Positions 16,047-26,526 are shown, numbered from the stretch's first letter. The stretch is 64,000 nt of DNA from Faecalibacterium prausnitzii (GCF_003287495.1 NZ_PRLE01000003.1:248001-312000), one strand, 5' to 3'. The notes: generated by a model from the letters alone, not told the origin. Numbers and translations are program-made.

Positions 16047-16901
16047 TTATTCCCGATGGCTGCGGCGGTAGAAACGGGTACCGGAGCCGCGGTCCGAGAA
16101 CAGCTCCAGAAGGATGGAGTGGGGCACACGGCCATCAATGATGACAGCCTCGTGCACGCCCTGATAGATGGCATCGGCCATGCCGCCGATCTTGGGGATC
16201 ATGCCGCCTGCAATGATCCCGGCGGATTTGTAGCCCTCGATCTCGGAGACTTCCACCTCGGGGATGAGGGTGGTCTCATCGTCCTTATCCCGCAGCAGGC
16301 CGGCAATATCGGTCATGGAGACCAGCTTCTCGGCCTTGAGGGCAATGGCGATCTGGGCCGCGGCCGTATCGGCGTTGACATTGTACGCCTGGCCCAGGTC
16401 GTCCATGCCAACCGTGGCGATGACCGGGATGAAGCCGCCGTCCAGCAGGCTGGAGATCAGGGTTGCGTCCACATGGACGATCTCGCCCACATGGCCCAGC
16501 TGGGGGTCCAGCTCGGTGCAGCGGAGCATCTGGCCGTCCATGCCGCACAGGCCCACGCCGCGGCCCCGGAGCTTGGCCACGAGGTCTTTATTCACCTTAC
16601 CGGCCAGCACCTGCTGGACGATCTCCATGGTGGCGTCGTCCGTCACCCGGAGGCCGTTGGCAAAATGGCTCTCGACGCCCACTTTTTTGAGCATCTCATT
16701 GATGGCCGGACCGCCGCCGTGCACCAGCACCACCCGGACGCCCAGCAGGGTCAGGGTGACGAGGTCGTTCATGACGGCGTTCTTCAGCTCTTCGTTGATC
16801 ATGGCGTTGCCGCCGTATTTTACCACCATGGTCTTGCCATGGTATTTCTGGATATAAGGGGTGGCCTCCGAAAAAAGCCGCGCCATTTCTTCGTTTTTCA
16901 T
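16047..16901 (-). CDS. argB: Acetylglutamate kinase
   Basis: 284 residues; start ATG at 16901 behind AAGGAGAG. The frame stays open upstream through the GC-rich repeat, but that part is non-coding. Phosphorylates N-acetylglutamate. The ATP/substrate loops are VVKYGGNAM near residue 26 and VHGGGPAINEML near 62; NVNADTAAAQIA lies near 176, and GGMIPKIGGM near 235 closes the nucleotide site. It lies between argJ and argD on the same strand, with a 205-base gap to argJ that is filled by the repeat. Confidence 0.95.
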   Translation of the reverse strand: MKNEEMARLFSEATPYIQKYHGKTMVVKYGGNAMINEELKNAVMNDLVTLTLLGVRVVLVHGGGPAINEMLKKVGVESHFANGLRVTDDATMEIVQQVLAGKVNKDLVAKLRGRGVGLCGMDGQMLRCTELDPQLGHVGEIVHVDATLISSLLDGGFIPVIATVGMDDLGQAYNVNADTAAAQIAIALKAEKLVSMTDIAGLLRDKDDETTLIPEVEVSEIEGYKSAGIIAGGMIPKIGGMADAIYQGVHEAVIIDGRVPHSILLELFSDRGSGTRFYRRSHRE

Positions 16902-16961
16902 ATACTCTCCTTGCCGCCAGCACACTTGCTCCGGCATTTGCTTTCCACCAGACAAACTCCT

Positions 16962-17103
16962 TCCGTCATCGCTGCGCGATGCCACCCATTCCCCTTCTGG
17001 CACTTTCGTGCCACCTCCCCCGGCCGGGGGAGTCTTTCTCAAGGAGGGAGGCTTTCAGGCCCCCTCTGTGAGGGGGCTGTCGCCGCAGGCGACTGGGGGA
17101 GTT
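16962..17103. repeat. GC-rich interspersed repeat, copy 2 (composite)
   Basis: Fills the argJ-argB gap. 16984-17043 is the inverted copy of the 1.9-kb repeat: CCACCTCCCCCGGCCGGGGG and GGCACTTTCGTGCC. 17062-17103 is a second type: AGGGGGCTGTCGCC-GCA-GGCGACTGGGGGAGTT, matched at 26527-26567. The two repeat types sit side by side here. Confidence 0.7.
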
Positions 17104-17106
17104 TCA

Positions 17107-18336
17107 TTAAGTTCTGTAATCGCCGTTGATCTTGACGTAATCGTAGGTCAGGTCGCAGCCCCACGCCTTGGCGGAGGCGTCGCCCGTACCCATGTCCACC
17201 TTGACCAGCACGTCGTGCTCGGCCAGCACCTTGGCAGCTTCTTCCTCGCTGTAGGGGTGGTAGGCGGCGTTCTCGCAGACATAGACCTCGCCTGCTTTGC
17301 TCGAAAGCCAGACGCAGACTTTATCAATGGAGAAATCGCCGGGGGTGTAGCCGATGGCGCAGAGGATGCGGCCCCAGTTGGCGTCACGGCCAAAGACGGC
17401 TGCCTTGAACAGGTTGGAGCAGACCACGCTGCGGGAAACGGCACGGGCTGTTTTGAGGTCGGGGGCGTGGGTCACTTCGCAGGTGATGAGGTGGGTCGCG
17501 CCCTCGCCGTCGCCAGCGTGCTCGGCACACATGTGCTCCGCAATGGCGGTCAGGGCCGCCACAAAGGCGTCATAATCGGCGTTTTCCTCGGTGATCTCCG
17601 GGTTGCCCGCCAGACCGGACGCCATGATGATCAGGGTGTCGTTGGTGGAAGTATCCAGGTCCACGCTCATCTGGTTGTAGGTGCCCGGGACAACGGTCTT
17701 GAGGGCCTTTTCCAGCAGAGCGGGGGAGACGGCTGCGTCGGTGGTGTAGAACGCCAGCATGGTGGCCATGTTGGGGGCGATCATGCCGCTGCCCTTGCCG
17801 ATGGCACCCACGGTGCAGGTCTTGCCGCCCAGCTCGAACTGGATGGCGTACTCCTTTTTGTGGGTGTCGGTGGTCATGATGGCCGTTGCCGCGTCGGTGC
17901 TGCCCTGCTCGGTAGCGGCCAGCTTGGCGGCTGCCGCCGGGATGCCCCTGGCAAACGGGTCAATGACCATGGGCTGGCCGATGACGCCCGTGGAGGCGGG
18001 CAGAACATCCTCGGCGGGCAGATCCAGTGCCTTGCCCACCAGCTCACAGCACTCCTCAGCCAGGGCCACGCCGTTGGCGGCGCAGGTATTGGCGTTGCCG
18101 CTGTTGACGAGGATGGCCTGTGCATAGCCGTCTTTCAGGTGGGCGCGGTCCACCTTGATGGGAGCGCCGCAGACCTTATTGGTGGTGTAAACGCCCGCTG
18201 CCGCGCAGCGCACGTCCGCCTTGATGAGAGCCAGATCGTATTTCTCGGTGTGGCCCGCCCGGATGCCGCAGCAGACGCCTGCGGCTGCAAAACCCTTGGG
18301 CGCGCAGATGCCGCCCGCTACTTCCTTGTAACCCAT
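17107..18336 (-). CDS. argJ: Bifunctional ornithine acetyltransferase / N-acetylglutamate synthase
   Basis: 409 residues. It recycles the acetyl group from acetylornithine to glutamate, which makes the pathway cyclic. The autoprocessing site is in KGSGMIAPNMATMLAF (about residues 182-197), where the Thr of ATM becomes the N-terminal nucleophile of the beta chain. GRDANWGRILCAIGY lies near 325, and the C-terminus KINGDYRT matches the family. Whether it is mono- or bifunctional cannot be read from sequence, but no separate argA or argE is seen in the window. Confidence 0.95.
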   Translation of the reverse strand: MGYKEVAGGICAPKGFAAAGVCCGIRAGHTEKYDLALIKADVRCAAAGVYTTNKVCGAPIKVDRAHLKDGYAQAILVNSGNANTCAANGVALAEECCELVGKALDLPAEDVLPASTGVIGQPMVIDPFARGIPAAAAKLAATEQGSTDAATAIMTTDTHKKEYAIQFELGGKTCTVGAIGKGSGMIAPNMATMLAFYTTDAAVSPALLEKALKTVVPGTYNQMSVDLDTSTNDTLIIMASGLAGNPEITEENADYDAFVAALTAIAEHMCAEHAGDGEGATHLITCEVTHAPDLKTARAVSRSVVCSNLFKAAVFGRDANWGRILCAIGYTPGDFSIDKVCVWLSSKAGEVYVCENAAYHPYSEEEAAKVLAEHDVLVKVDMGTGDASAKAWGCDLTYDYVKINGDYRT

Positions 18337-18361
18337 TTTCTTTCCCCCTATTTTCGGAACA

Positions 18362-19303
18362 TTACTCTAATCCAGCCACTTCATCCAGACCCAGCATCAG
18401 GTTCATGCACTGGATGGCAGCGCCGGAAGAACCTTTGCCCAGGTTATCGAACAGGGAGACCAGCATCATCTGGTCGCCCGCCGCGTTGACCGTCATGTAC
18501 AGCTCCATCCGGTCACTGCCCGCCATGGCGTTGGAGTAGAGGCCGTTTTCCGGCAGTGTCTCGTTCAGGGCGTGCACCTTGACGGTGGCGCCGTCCTTGT
18601 AGTAATTTGCAATGCCCTCCGCCACTGCTTCGGCGGGGGTGCCTGCCAGCTTGAGGTCCAGCGGCACCAGCACCTGCATTCCGGAGTAATAATCGCACAC
18701 GACCGGCACAAAGGCGGGCGTGTGGGCCAGGCCGCTGATCTTCTGCATCTCGGGCAGGTGCTTATGGGCAAGGCCCAGGCCGTAGCTCTTGGGTGCATCC
18801 AGCTTGCTGTGAGCCGGGCGGTCCGGGCTCTCATACTCGGCGATCATTTTTTTGCCGCCGCCGGAGTAACCGGAGATCCCCGTGCAGCTGAACGGGGAAT
18901 CCGCCGGGGCAAGGCCCAGCTCCACCAGGGGCCGGGCAATGCTGATGAAGCCGCTGGCATAACAGCCGGGCACAGCCACCCGGTAAGATCTCTGGATTTT
19001 TTCTTTTTGGCCGTTCAGCTCCGGGAAACCGTAATCCCAGGCCGGGTCGGTGCGGAACGCCGTGGAGGTGTCCAGCACTTTCACGTCCGGGCGGAGCAGA
19101 GGCATGACCTCTTTGGAAGCCGCGTCCGGCAGGCAGAGGAACGCCAGGTCTGCCGAGTTGATGACCTTGGCCCGCTCATGGACGTCCTTGCGCCCCTCGG
19201 CGGAGATGCTCAGCAACTCGATCTCCGGCCGGGCGGCCAGACGGTCGGCGATGCGCAGGCCCGTGGTACCCGAAGAGCCGTCAATAAATACTTTCACGCT
19301 CAT
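18362..19303 (-). CDS. argC: N-acetyl-gamma-glutamyl-phosphate reductase (short ArgC type)
   Basis: 313 residues, the shorter type 2 ArgC. The start is the ATG at 19303 with GGAGGC in front. NADP-binding N-terminus: VFIDGSSGTTGLRIADRL. Catalytic Cys in VAVPGCYASGF near residue 114; GYSGGGKKMIAEYE and AHKHLPEMQKI follow. Reduces acetylglutamyl phosphate to the semialdehyde. The start codon overlaps the argH stop, so the two are coupled. Confidence 0.93.
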   Translation of the reverse strand: MSVKVFIDGSSGTTGLRIADRLAARPEIELLSISAEGRKDVHERAKVINSADLAFLCLPDAASKEVMPLLRPDVKVLDTSTAFRTDPAWDYGFPELNGQKEKIQRSYRVAVPGCYASGFISIARPLVELGLAPADSPFSCTGISGYSGGGKKMIAEYESPDRPAHSKLDAPKSYGLGLAHKHLPEMQKISGLAHTPAFVPVVCDYYSGMQVLVPLDLKLAGTPAEAVAEGIANYYKDGATVKVHALNETLPENGLYSNAMAGSDRMELYMTVNAAGDQMMLVSLFDNLGKGSSGAAIQCMNLMLGLDEVAGLE

Positions 19304-20700
19304 GCGTTGTTCGCCTCCCATGCGGCCAGCTGGGCGTTTGCCAGCTCGATCTGGTGGTTGACGCTGCCCTCACTGGGGCCGCCGTAGCTGGTACGGCCCT
19401 CGCAGCACTTGATGAGGTCGATGGCGTCATAAATGTCGTTCTCAAACAGGGCGCTGTAACCCTTGAACTCGTCGAGGGTCAGCTCTTCCAGCGTCTGATC
19501 CTTGGCGATGCAGTCGGAGACCATGCAGCCCGTCAGCTTGTAAGCGTCACGGAACGGCATTCCCTTTTTGGTCAGGTAGTCGGCGCAGTCGGTGGCATTG
19601 ATAAAGCCCTTGGCGGCAGCCCGGCGCATGTTGGCGGGCAGGGTCTTCATGGTGTCCAGCATCGGGGTCACGGTCTTGAGGCAGAGCTCCAGCGTGTCCA
19701 CAGCGTCAAAGATGGCCTCTTTGTCCTCCTGCATGTCCTTGTTGTAGGCCAGCGGGATGCCTTTCATCATGACCAGCAGGGTGTTCAGGTCCCCGTAAAC
19801 GCGGCCGGTCTTGCCGCGGATGAGCTCGGTGACATCGGGGTTCTTCTTCTGGGGCATAATGGACGAGCCAGTGGTGAACGCGTCGTCCAGCTCAATGAAC
19901 TTGAACTCCCAGCTGCACCAGAGGATGATCTCCTCGGACAGGCGGGAGAGATGCATCATGCAGATAGAGATGGCGTTGGCCAGCTCGATGCAGAAATCAC
20001 GGTCAGAAACGCCATCCAGGCTGTTGGGGCAGGGAGCCGCAAAGCCCAGCTTCTCGGCGGTGAACTGGCGGTCCAGCGGGTAGGTGGTGCCGGCCAGGGC
20101 GCCGGAACCCAGCGGGCACTGGGCGTCCATCCGGGCGGTGGCGTCCTCAAAGCGCTGCAGATCGCGCAGGAGCATCCAGGCATAGGCCATCAGGGCGTGG
20201 CCAAAGGTGATGGGCTGAGCCCGCTGCAGGTGGGTGTAGCCGGGCATGACGGCAGTGGTGTTCTCCGCCGCCTTTTTGCAGATGACCTTGACCAGCTCCA
20301 CGATATAGCCCTGCAGCATGTGGCTGTAGTCCCGCAGGGTCAGGCGGATATCCAGAGCCACCTGGTCATTGCGGCTGCGGCCGGTGTGCAGCCGCTTGCC
20401 GGCATCGCCGATGCGGGCGGTGAGGGTCTGCTCCACAAAGGTGTGCACATCCTCGGCGTTGGGGTCGATCTCCAACTTGCCGGAAGCCAGATCGTCGGCG
20501 ATGGAAGCCAGACCGTCGAGGATATCCTCACAGTCTTTCTCGGAGATGATGCCCTGTTTGGCCAGCATCGCGGCGTGCACGCCGCTGCCCCGCATATCCT
20601 GGGCGATCATCCGCTGATCAAAGCGGATGGAGGAGTTGAAATCGTTGACGCGAGAGTCCACCGCCTTGGAAAAGCGGCCTTTCCACAATTGTTCTGCCAT
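19300..20700 (-). CDS. argH: Argininosuccinate lyase
   Basis: 466 residues of the fumarase/aspartase superfamily; releases arginine and fumarate. Signature GSSIMPQKKNPD near residue 280; THLQRAQPITFGHALMAY holds the catalytic His near 160; TGRSRNDQVALDIRL lies near 107. First gene of the argH-C-J-B-D-F run on the minus strand; a GAGAGG site precedes the ATG. argG lies upstream in the same orientation, separated by hairpins. Confidence 0.95.
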   Translation of the reverse strand: MAEQLWKGRFSKAVDSRVNDFNSSIRFDQRMIAQDMRGSGVHAAMLAKQGIISEKDCEDILDGLASIADDLASGKLEIDPNAEDVHTFVEQTLTARIGDAGKRLHTGRSRNDQVALDIRLTLRDYSHMLQGYIVELVKVICKKAAENTTAVMPGYTHLQRAQPITFGHALMAYAWMLLRDLQRFEDATARMDAQCPLGSGALAGTTYPLDRQFTAEKLGFAAPCPNSLDGVSDRDFCIELANAISICMMHLSRLSEEIILWCSWEFKFIELDDAFTTGSSIMPQKKNPDVTELIRGKTGRVYGDLNTLLVMMKGIPLAYNKDMQEDKEAIFDAVDTLELCLKTVTPMLDTMKTLPANMRRAAAKGFINATDCADYLTKKGMPFRDAYKLTGCMVSDCIAKDQTLEELTLDEFKGYSALFENDIYDAIDLIKCCEGRTSYGGPSEGSVNHQIELANAQLAAWEANNA

Positions 20701-20936
20701 AAAATAAAAACCTCTCTATCGCAGTTTGCGTTTTGAACGCACAAGCAACATCCGCAAACTGCATATCGCAAAGATGCCGTTTTGATCGGCACTATTTATG
20801 AAAATTGCGCTAAAAACGGCAAAGCCGCCGCAGGGGAAAACGCTCCTGCGGCGGTGCCGCCGGCATCGAGCCGGTTGATGGAAACCTCCGTGTGAAAGTG
20901 TGAAAACACACGGAGGGGAAGAATAGCTTAAATCAA
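20701..20936 (-). terminator. argG-argH spacer with two hairpins
   Basis: Holds CCTCCGTGTG / CACACGGAGG (20885-20916) right after argG, and GCCGCCGCAGG / CCTGCGGCGG (20824-20855) followed on the minus strand by GCCGTTTTTAG. The second looks like a terminator. I could not pick a convincing argH promoter by eye. Confidence 0.5.
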
Positions 20937-22169
<1,233 letters not shown>

Positions 22170-22267
22170 GATAATGGCTCCTTTATTTTCATGCTACACT
22201 TTTGTTTTTCCGCACCGGGCATCCCTCCCGGGCTTCTCGATCGCTCACTGTTCTTGAGTACGCTTTT

Positions 22268-22295
22268 ATTATACGCCATGCGGCTTTTCCGTCAA
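22268..22295 (-). promoter_or_regulatory. argG promoter
   Basis: Minus strand: TTGACG (22295-22290), 16 bases, TATAAT (22273-22268). About 90 bases of leader follow. Confidence 0.75.
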
Positions 22296-22346
22296 TTCTC
22301 AAACCCGCCAAACCTTGGCCCCTTTTCCGGTGAGATTTGCGTCAAT

Positions 22347-22362
22347 TTGTATGTTTATTCAA
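22347..22362 (-). promoter_or_regulatory. Possible ArgR box upstream of argG
   Basis: On the minus strand TTGAATAAACATACAA, close to the ArgR/AhrC half-dyad pattern TTGAAT-N4-ATTCAA with one mismatch. It lies about 50 bases upstream of the argG -35. Found by eye only. Confidence 0.3.
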
Positions 22363-22435
22363 TATTTTATGTTTATATCCAAATTTTATGCAGTTCAGGC
22401 CTGTATATTCTTCTGTATTTTTTAAAATTATACAC

Positions 22436-22468
22436 ACAAAAGCGGCACCCGCTTCCACGGATGCCGCT
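22436..22468 (-). terminator. Terminator after the GIY-YIG gene
   Basis: Minus strand AGCGGCATCC / GGGTGCCGCTTTTG. The remaining part of 22170-22471 is the argG leader and an AT-rich stretch without genes. Confidence 0.8.
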
Positions 22469-22471
22469 GGT

Positions 22472-22786
22472 TTACCGCTTTGTTTCCGGGGCAAACGGGC
22501 AGCCCGCCGCGTTCCACGCCGTACAGAGCAGTTCTTTTTGTCCTTTGGGGAGTTTTTTCAGGGCGATCTCCCGGCGCAGGGCAGCGGATCTATCCGCGCA
22601 GCGCTCCAGGTACGCGAACCCCAGCGCCCCTTGTGCCCGGGTGTACTTGGCCCCCTTGCCGCTCTGGTGGGCCCGGAGCCGGGCGGCGGGGTCATTGGTC
22701 CAGCCCGTGTAGAGCTGCCCGCCCGCGCAGCGCACCATATAGACGAACGCGGGCTTTGGCCCGGATGCCGTCTCAGACGCGGCCAT
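22472..22786 (-). CDS. GIY-YIG nuclease-domain protein (UPF0213 type)
   Basis: 104-residue single-domain protein. The GIY-YIG motif appears as VYMVRCAGGQLYTGWTND, with the following Arg in RLRAHQSGKGAKYTR; the C-terminal EIALKKLPKGQKE is typical of the UPF0213/YhbQ group. Members are linked to DNA repair or recombination, but no substrate is established. Its start lies inside the 3' end of the MYG1-like gene (14-base overlap), so the two are co-transcribed. Confidence 0.85.
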   Translation of the reverse strand: MAASETASGPKPAFVYMVRCAGGQLYTGWTNDPAARLRAHQSGKGAKYTRAQGALGFAYLERCADRSAALRREIALKKLPKGQKELLCTAWNAAGCPFAPETKR

Positions 22787-23600
22787 TGTTTTTCAGCACC
22801 TGACGGCAGGCGGCAAGGGCCGTCTCCTTATCCTTGGCCGTAATGAGGAAGCGGCTGGCGTGGCAGAAGCTGATGCCCGGGATCCCGCTCTTCTGTTCAA
22901 TGACCTCCTGCGGCTGGCCGCCCCAGGACTGAGGGAACGGGAGCTTGGGTTTTTTGGTCTTGTGGTCGGTCACGCACTGAGCGCTCCAGCCGCCGCGCTG
23001 GCTGGGGTAGACCACAAACAGGGCATCGGTTTTATACAGACCGTTTTTCCAGGGCAGGTAGCAGGGCAGCACCACGATGCCGTCCCGGGAGTTCTGGTAG
23101 GCCTGCTGGACTTTCTCGTCCGCCCGGTTGACGGCGTTGGCGCTCTCGATCTGGTGCTCCAGAATCTGCTTTGCCACGGCCACCGCCTTGAAGAAGCAGG
23201 CGTCCTGGTCCTCCTTGGAGTCCCACACCGGGTTGAAGAAACCGATGGCGTCGCACAGGCTGTTCTGCTCGCCGGTGTTGTCGTTCAGGTCCAGCGGCTG
23301 GATGAAGTTCTCATCAATGAGGCGGGCCTGCCGCTCGCCCACCAGCCCCGGGCCCAGCACCCGCCACAGCAGGCCGAACGCCGCGTAAGGAACACCGTTG
23401 GCGCGGTACTCCCGCGGCTCCTGATGGTGGTCGAACATGCCAAAACCGATATCGTACACGATGCCGTCAAAATCGTCCGGCACCACAAAGCCGCGGGTGA
23501 TTTTAATATCCGGGCGCAGGATCTGGAGCAGCGCCGTGGCAAACACGTCGTCCGCGTGGAACTTGCCGGCGTGCGTAAAGCCGTTTGCGGGAATTTTCAT
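22773..23600 (-). CDS. MYG1 (UPF0160) family metal-dependent phosphohydrolase
   Basis: 275 residues; start after GAGGTAACG. The family resembles DHH phosphoesterases and its eukaryotic member is a 3'-5' RNA exonuclease. Ligand residues seen: THAGKFHADDVFATALL (His and two Asp), YDIGFGMFDHHQEPRE (Asp-His-His) and the later DLNDNTGEQNSL. The C-terminal FCHASRFLITAKDKETAL is also typical. Cytoplasmic; the bacterial substrate is not proven. Operon with the GIY-YIG gene. A TATACT box lies about 35 bases upstream. Confidence 0.85.
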   Translation of the reverse strand: MKIPANGFTHAGKFHADDVFATALLQILRPDIKITRGFVVPDDFDGIVYDIGFGMFDHHQEPREYRANGVPYAAFGLLWRVLGPGLVGERQARLIDENFIQPLDLNDNTGEQNSLCDAIGFFNPVWDSKEDQDACFFKAVAVAKQILEHQIESANAVNRADEKVQQAYQNSRDGIVVLPCYLPWKNGLYKTDALFVVYPSQRGGWSAQCVTDHKTKKPKLPFPQSWGGQPQEVIEQKSGIPGISFCHASRFLITAKDKETALAACRQVLKNNGRV

Positions 23601-23672
23601 GGGTCGTTACCTCGTTCTTATTTGTTTGCAACCAGTATAACACATTCCGCGGCAGGGGACAATTAAAAACAC

Positions 23673-23705
23673 AGCCCCGGGGCGGCAGATGCCGTTCCGG
23701 GGCTG
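23673..23705. terminator. Terminator of the lipoprotein gene
   Basis: AGCCCCGG / CCGGGGCT with an inner GGCGGCAGATGCCG loop; TGTTTTTAA on the minus-strand 3' side. Confidence 0.75.
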
Positions 23706-23736
23706 AAGATTATTGGTTGTAAATTATATTCTTGTT

Positions 23737-24738
23737 TTACTCGCCCTGCATAAGCCACTTAAACTGATCTGTGACCTTATTGCCGTTCTCATCTGTAACG
23801 GTCAGGCCATTGGGGACGCCTTCCACGATAGTGATCGTATACTGCTTGCCCGCTTCATCGGCCAGCACAATCGTTGCCGTGCCGTCCGATTCAGAAGTGC
23901 TGACGTACTTATAGACCTTATAGCCGTCTTTCGGCCACTGGCACAGGCCGTTTGTGGTGTACTGGATGGTCTTATACTCGGTAACGTAATACTGCACACC
24001 GTCTGGATCCGGATGCGCATATTCAATCATCGTATACTTCGGCATACTGCCCTGATAGCAGATAGTGTACTTGGCTCCATAGGAATCCGTAAAGGTCTCA
24101 GCGTTATAGGGCTGGCCGTTCACTTTTACAACAGTCTTGTACATCTGATAGGGCAGATCCTCTGCACTAAAGCCAATATCATCCCACAGCTGGCCTTCAT
24201 TATAGGCTCCCTGCTCGCCCACTGCAACCTTCGACTTTTCAAACAAGTTGTACAACCACTCTGTATTGTTCTCGACCGTTCCGAATACCACACTCGGAAC
24301 CGAGGATGTGCTGTTGACAGACCTCATTTTCACATAGATGTCATTTCTATCCGCTGCAAGAATATAGTTCATTCCAGATTTATATGCTTTGTTCGCATCA
24401 TATTCCACAGTGGTGTATTCCATGTACAGACCGGTGGACTGATGATTCTTCACATTCTGAACAAAAGCTGCATACTGGCTTCCGCTGAAGCTTGCGATCG
24501 GCGTACCCAAAGTGCCGGACCCGCCACCCTCACTTTCGGAACCAGTGCCAACATTTTTAAACTTGTCCGGTGCAGGCACAGCCACGGATATGCTTCCGCC
24601 ATTGTTTCCGCTGCCGCCGCCATTGCCGCCGCCATTGCCGCCGGTGGAGCCGCCGCCACCACCGCCGCAGGCGGTCAGCATAGATACTGCCATGACAGCG
24701 GCCAGAGCCGTTGCCGCAATTCGATTGGACAATCTCAT
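23737..24738 (-). CDS. Lipoprotein of unknown function with Gly/Ser-rich linker
   Basis: 333 residues. Type II signal with lipobox LTAC (Cys at residue 24), then a long Gly-rich, Asn/Ser-rich linker to about residue 50, then a beta-rich domain with YMEYTTVEYDANKAYKSGMN and repeated YTI/YKT strands. It would be lipid-anchored on the outer face of the membrane. The start has AGGAGGAATCCG in front. I do not recognise the globular domain; it resembles LolA/LppX-like lipoproteins only in general outline. Monocistronic. Confidence 0.75.
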   Translation of the reverse strand: MRLSNRIAATALAAVMAVSMLTACGGGGGGSTGGNGGGNGGGSGNNGGSISVAVPAPDKFKNVGTGSESEGGGSGTLGTPIASFSGSQYAAFVQNVKNHQSTGLYMEYTTVEYDANKAYKSGMNYILAADRNDIYVKMRSVNSTSSVPSVVFGTVENNTEWLYNLFEKSKVAVGEQGAYNEGQLWDDIGFSAEDLPYQMYKTVVKVNGQPYNAETFTDSYGAKYTICYQGSMPKYTMIEYAHPDPDGVQYYVTEYKTIQYTTNGLCQWPKDGYKVYKYVSTSESDGTATIVLADEAGKQYTITIVEGVPNGLTVTDENGNKVTDQFKWLMQGE

Positions 24739-24885
24739 AATCGGATTCCTCCTATATGTTATTTCAGAAGCCGACCCAACGCGGCTCTGTAAGCCAATCT
24801 TACCCCCCCCTGTATAAAAATGTCAAGTGTTTTTCCGCAATTTGTCACATTGCAAAAAACGCCCCGCAAAAACTGGAACATCCAA

Positions 24886-24931
24886 CAAAAAAAACAGCCG
24901 TCCTCCTTTCCAATCGGGAGAACGGCTGCAT
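24886..24931 (-). terminator. Terminator of the ATP-grasp gene
   Basis: Minus strand GCAGCCGT-TCTCCC / GGAGGACGGCTG followed by eight T. Confidence 0.85.
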
Positions 24932-24946
24932 TATTTTACCGCATGG

Positions 24947-26476
24947 TTACTTTTTGCCTTTCCGGCTGGTCTTGGTCACAGCCTTGGTGGGCGTTTTAGT
25001 CACGGCTTTCGTGGGCTGGGTGGCGACGGCCTTGGTGGGCGTTTTGGTGACTGCTTTGGTCGGCTGGGTGGCAACGGCTTTTGTCGGGGTCTCGGTGACC
25101 GCCCTGGTGGGCACCTCTGCCACGGCTTTGGTCTTGGTTTCGGCCACGGCGGTGGTGGGCTTAATGGCAGGAGTCAGATCGGGCTTAGGGGTGACCGCTT
25201 TGGTGGAAGCCGCGTCCGGCTCGCCCAGAGCCAGCACCTCGGTCAGCTCTTTCTGCACCTTGGCGTTGATGGGGTCGGTGACGGCCAGCACATCGGAGTA
25301 GAACTGTTCCATCTCCTCGCGGGTGGAGAAGTTGGCCACATACATCTGGTTGCCCATGGCACCGGAGAGAGCGTCCGGGATCCGATCCACCATCTTCATG
25401 TTCTTCTGGTACTTCTGCATGATCTGCTCATGGCTGTACACAAAGTGCTTGCCATCGCGGCGGCCCGCAAAGGCGCAGTAATAGTGCTCGCCCACCGGCA
25501 TATCGGTGCCGCCAAAAGCGATCATGTCGGCCCAGATCTTATAGACGTTGGTGGAGCGGGCAAAGTCGATCATGTCCGGGGTAAAGCCGCCGCAGGGACG
25601 CATGTTGACTTCCAGCGCCACGATCTGGCCCTTTTTGCCCATGCTGGTCTGGTCTTCGGTCATCCGGAAGAACTCAAAGTGGACAAAGCGGCTCTTGACA
25701 CCAAAACTCTTGACAACGGCACGGCCAGCGGCGCGGGTGTCCTCGGGCAGGTCCTTGATGATGTAGTAGATGGAGTTGTCGTTGTCGTTCACGATGTCCA
25801 TGATGGACATGGGGCTGACATTGCCGGCCTCAAAAATGGGGTTGCCGCTGCCGTCGATAATGGCGTCGTAGCTGTTGACCTCGGCGCGGACGAATTCCTC
25901 CATGATGTAGGAAACATCGGCGTGATTCTCCGCCTTGTAAGCCAGGAACTTTTTCAGCTCCTCCTCGCTGGAGAGCTTGTGGGTATCGGAGGCCCCCACG
26001 CCGTTGTCCGGCTTGACCACAACGGGATAGCCCACTTCCTCGATGAACTTTTTGCAGCCCGCAAAATCGTCTACCATGTGGTAGCGGGCGGTGGCAATGC
26101 CCGCTTTCTGGTAGTATTCTTTCATCTTGCTCTTGTACTTGATGCGGGGCATGTCCTCCGTCTGGAAGCCGGTGGTGATGTGGAAATCGGTACGCAGGGC
26201 AGCGTCCCGCTCCAGCCAGTACTCGTTGTTGGATTCCAGCCAGTCGATGCGGCCATGCTTGAACGCGAGGAACGCCACGGCACGGTAGACCTCATCATAA
26301 TTTTCGAGGTTGCCGACTTTGTAGTACTCGTTCAGGCTTTCTTTCAGCTCCGGCTTCAGCTCATCATAGGGCTGGTCGCCGATGCCCAGCACGTTCATGC
26401 CGTTGTTTTTCAGCTCCCGGCAGAACTGCCAATAGTTGGTAGGGAAGTTGGGCGAAATAAAGATAAAATTCTGCAT
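24947..26476 (-). CDS. ATP-grasp carboxylate-amine ligase-like protein with basic repeat tail
   Basis: 509 residues. An N-terminal pre-ATP-grasp domain (FIFISPNFPTNYWQFCREL) is followed by the ATP-grasp fold: GYPVVVKPDNGVGASDTHKL near residue 150, SYIMEEFVRAEVNSYDAI, and VALEVNMRPCGGFTPDMIDF with the Mg ligands near 290. The last 80 residues are a low-complexity tail of a seven-residue unit (PTKAVTK, PTKAVAT and variants), strongly basic, ending TSRKGKK. The core probably joins a carboxylate to an amine; substrate unknown. The tail resembles histone-H1-like or surface-binding tails and is odd for this family. Two hydrolase genes lie upstream on the same strand. Confidence 0.8.
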   Translation of the reverse strand: MQNFIFISPNFPTNYWQFCRELKNNGMNVLGIGDQPYDELKPELKESLNEYYKVGNLENYDEVYRAVAFLAFKHGRIDWLESNNEYWLERDAALRTDFHITTGFQTEDMPRIKYKSKMKEYYQKAGIATARYHMVDDFAGCKKFIEEVGYPVVVKPDNGVGASDTHKLSSEEELKKFLAYKAENHADVSYIMEEFVRAEVNSYDAIIDGSGNPIFEAGNVSPMSIMDIVNDNDNSIYYIIKDLPEDTRAAGRAVVKSFGVKSRFVHFEFFRMTEDQTSMGKKGQIVALEVNMRPCGGFTPDMIDFARSTNVYKIWADMIAFGGTDMPVGEHYYCAFAGRRDGKHFVYSHEQIMQKYQKNMKMVDRIPDALSGAMGNQMYVANFSTREEMEQFYSDVLAVTDPINAKVQKELTEVLALGEPDAASTKAVTPKPDLTPAIKPTTAVAETKTKAVAEVPTRAVTETPTKAVATQPTKAVTKTPTKAVATQPTKAVTKTPTKAVTKTSRKGKK

Positions 26477-26526
26477 GGTGTTTACGATTCCTCTTTCCTC
26501 TATAAAGACGGCTTACGCCGTGCCAG

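Noticed and set aside
24600-24660. Tandem GCCGCC repeat, possible simple-sequence element
   Set aside because: It encodes the Gly-rich linker of the lipoprotein and needs no further explanation.
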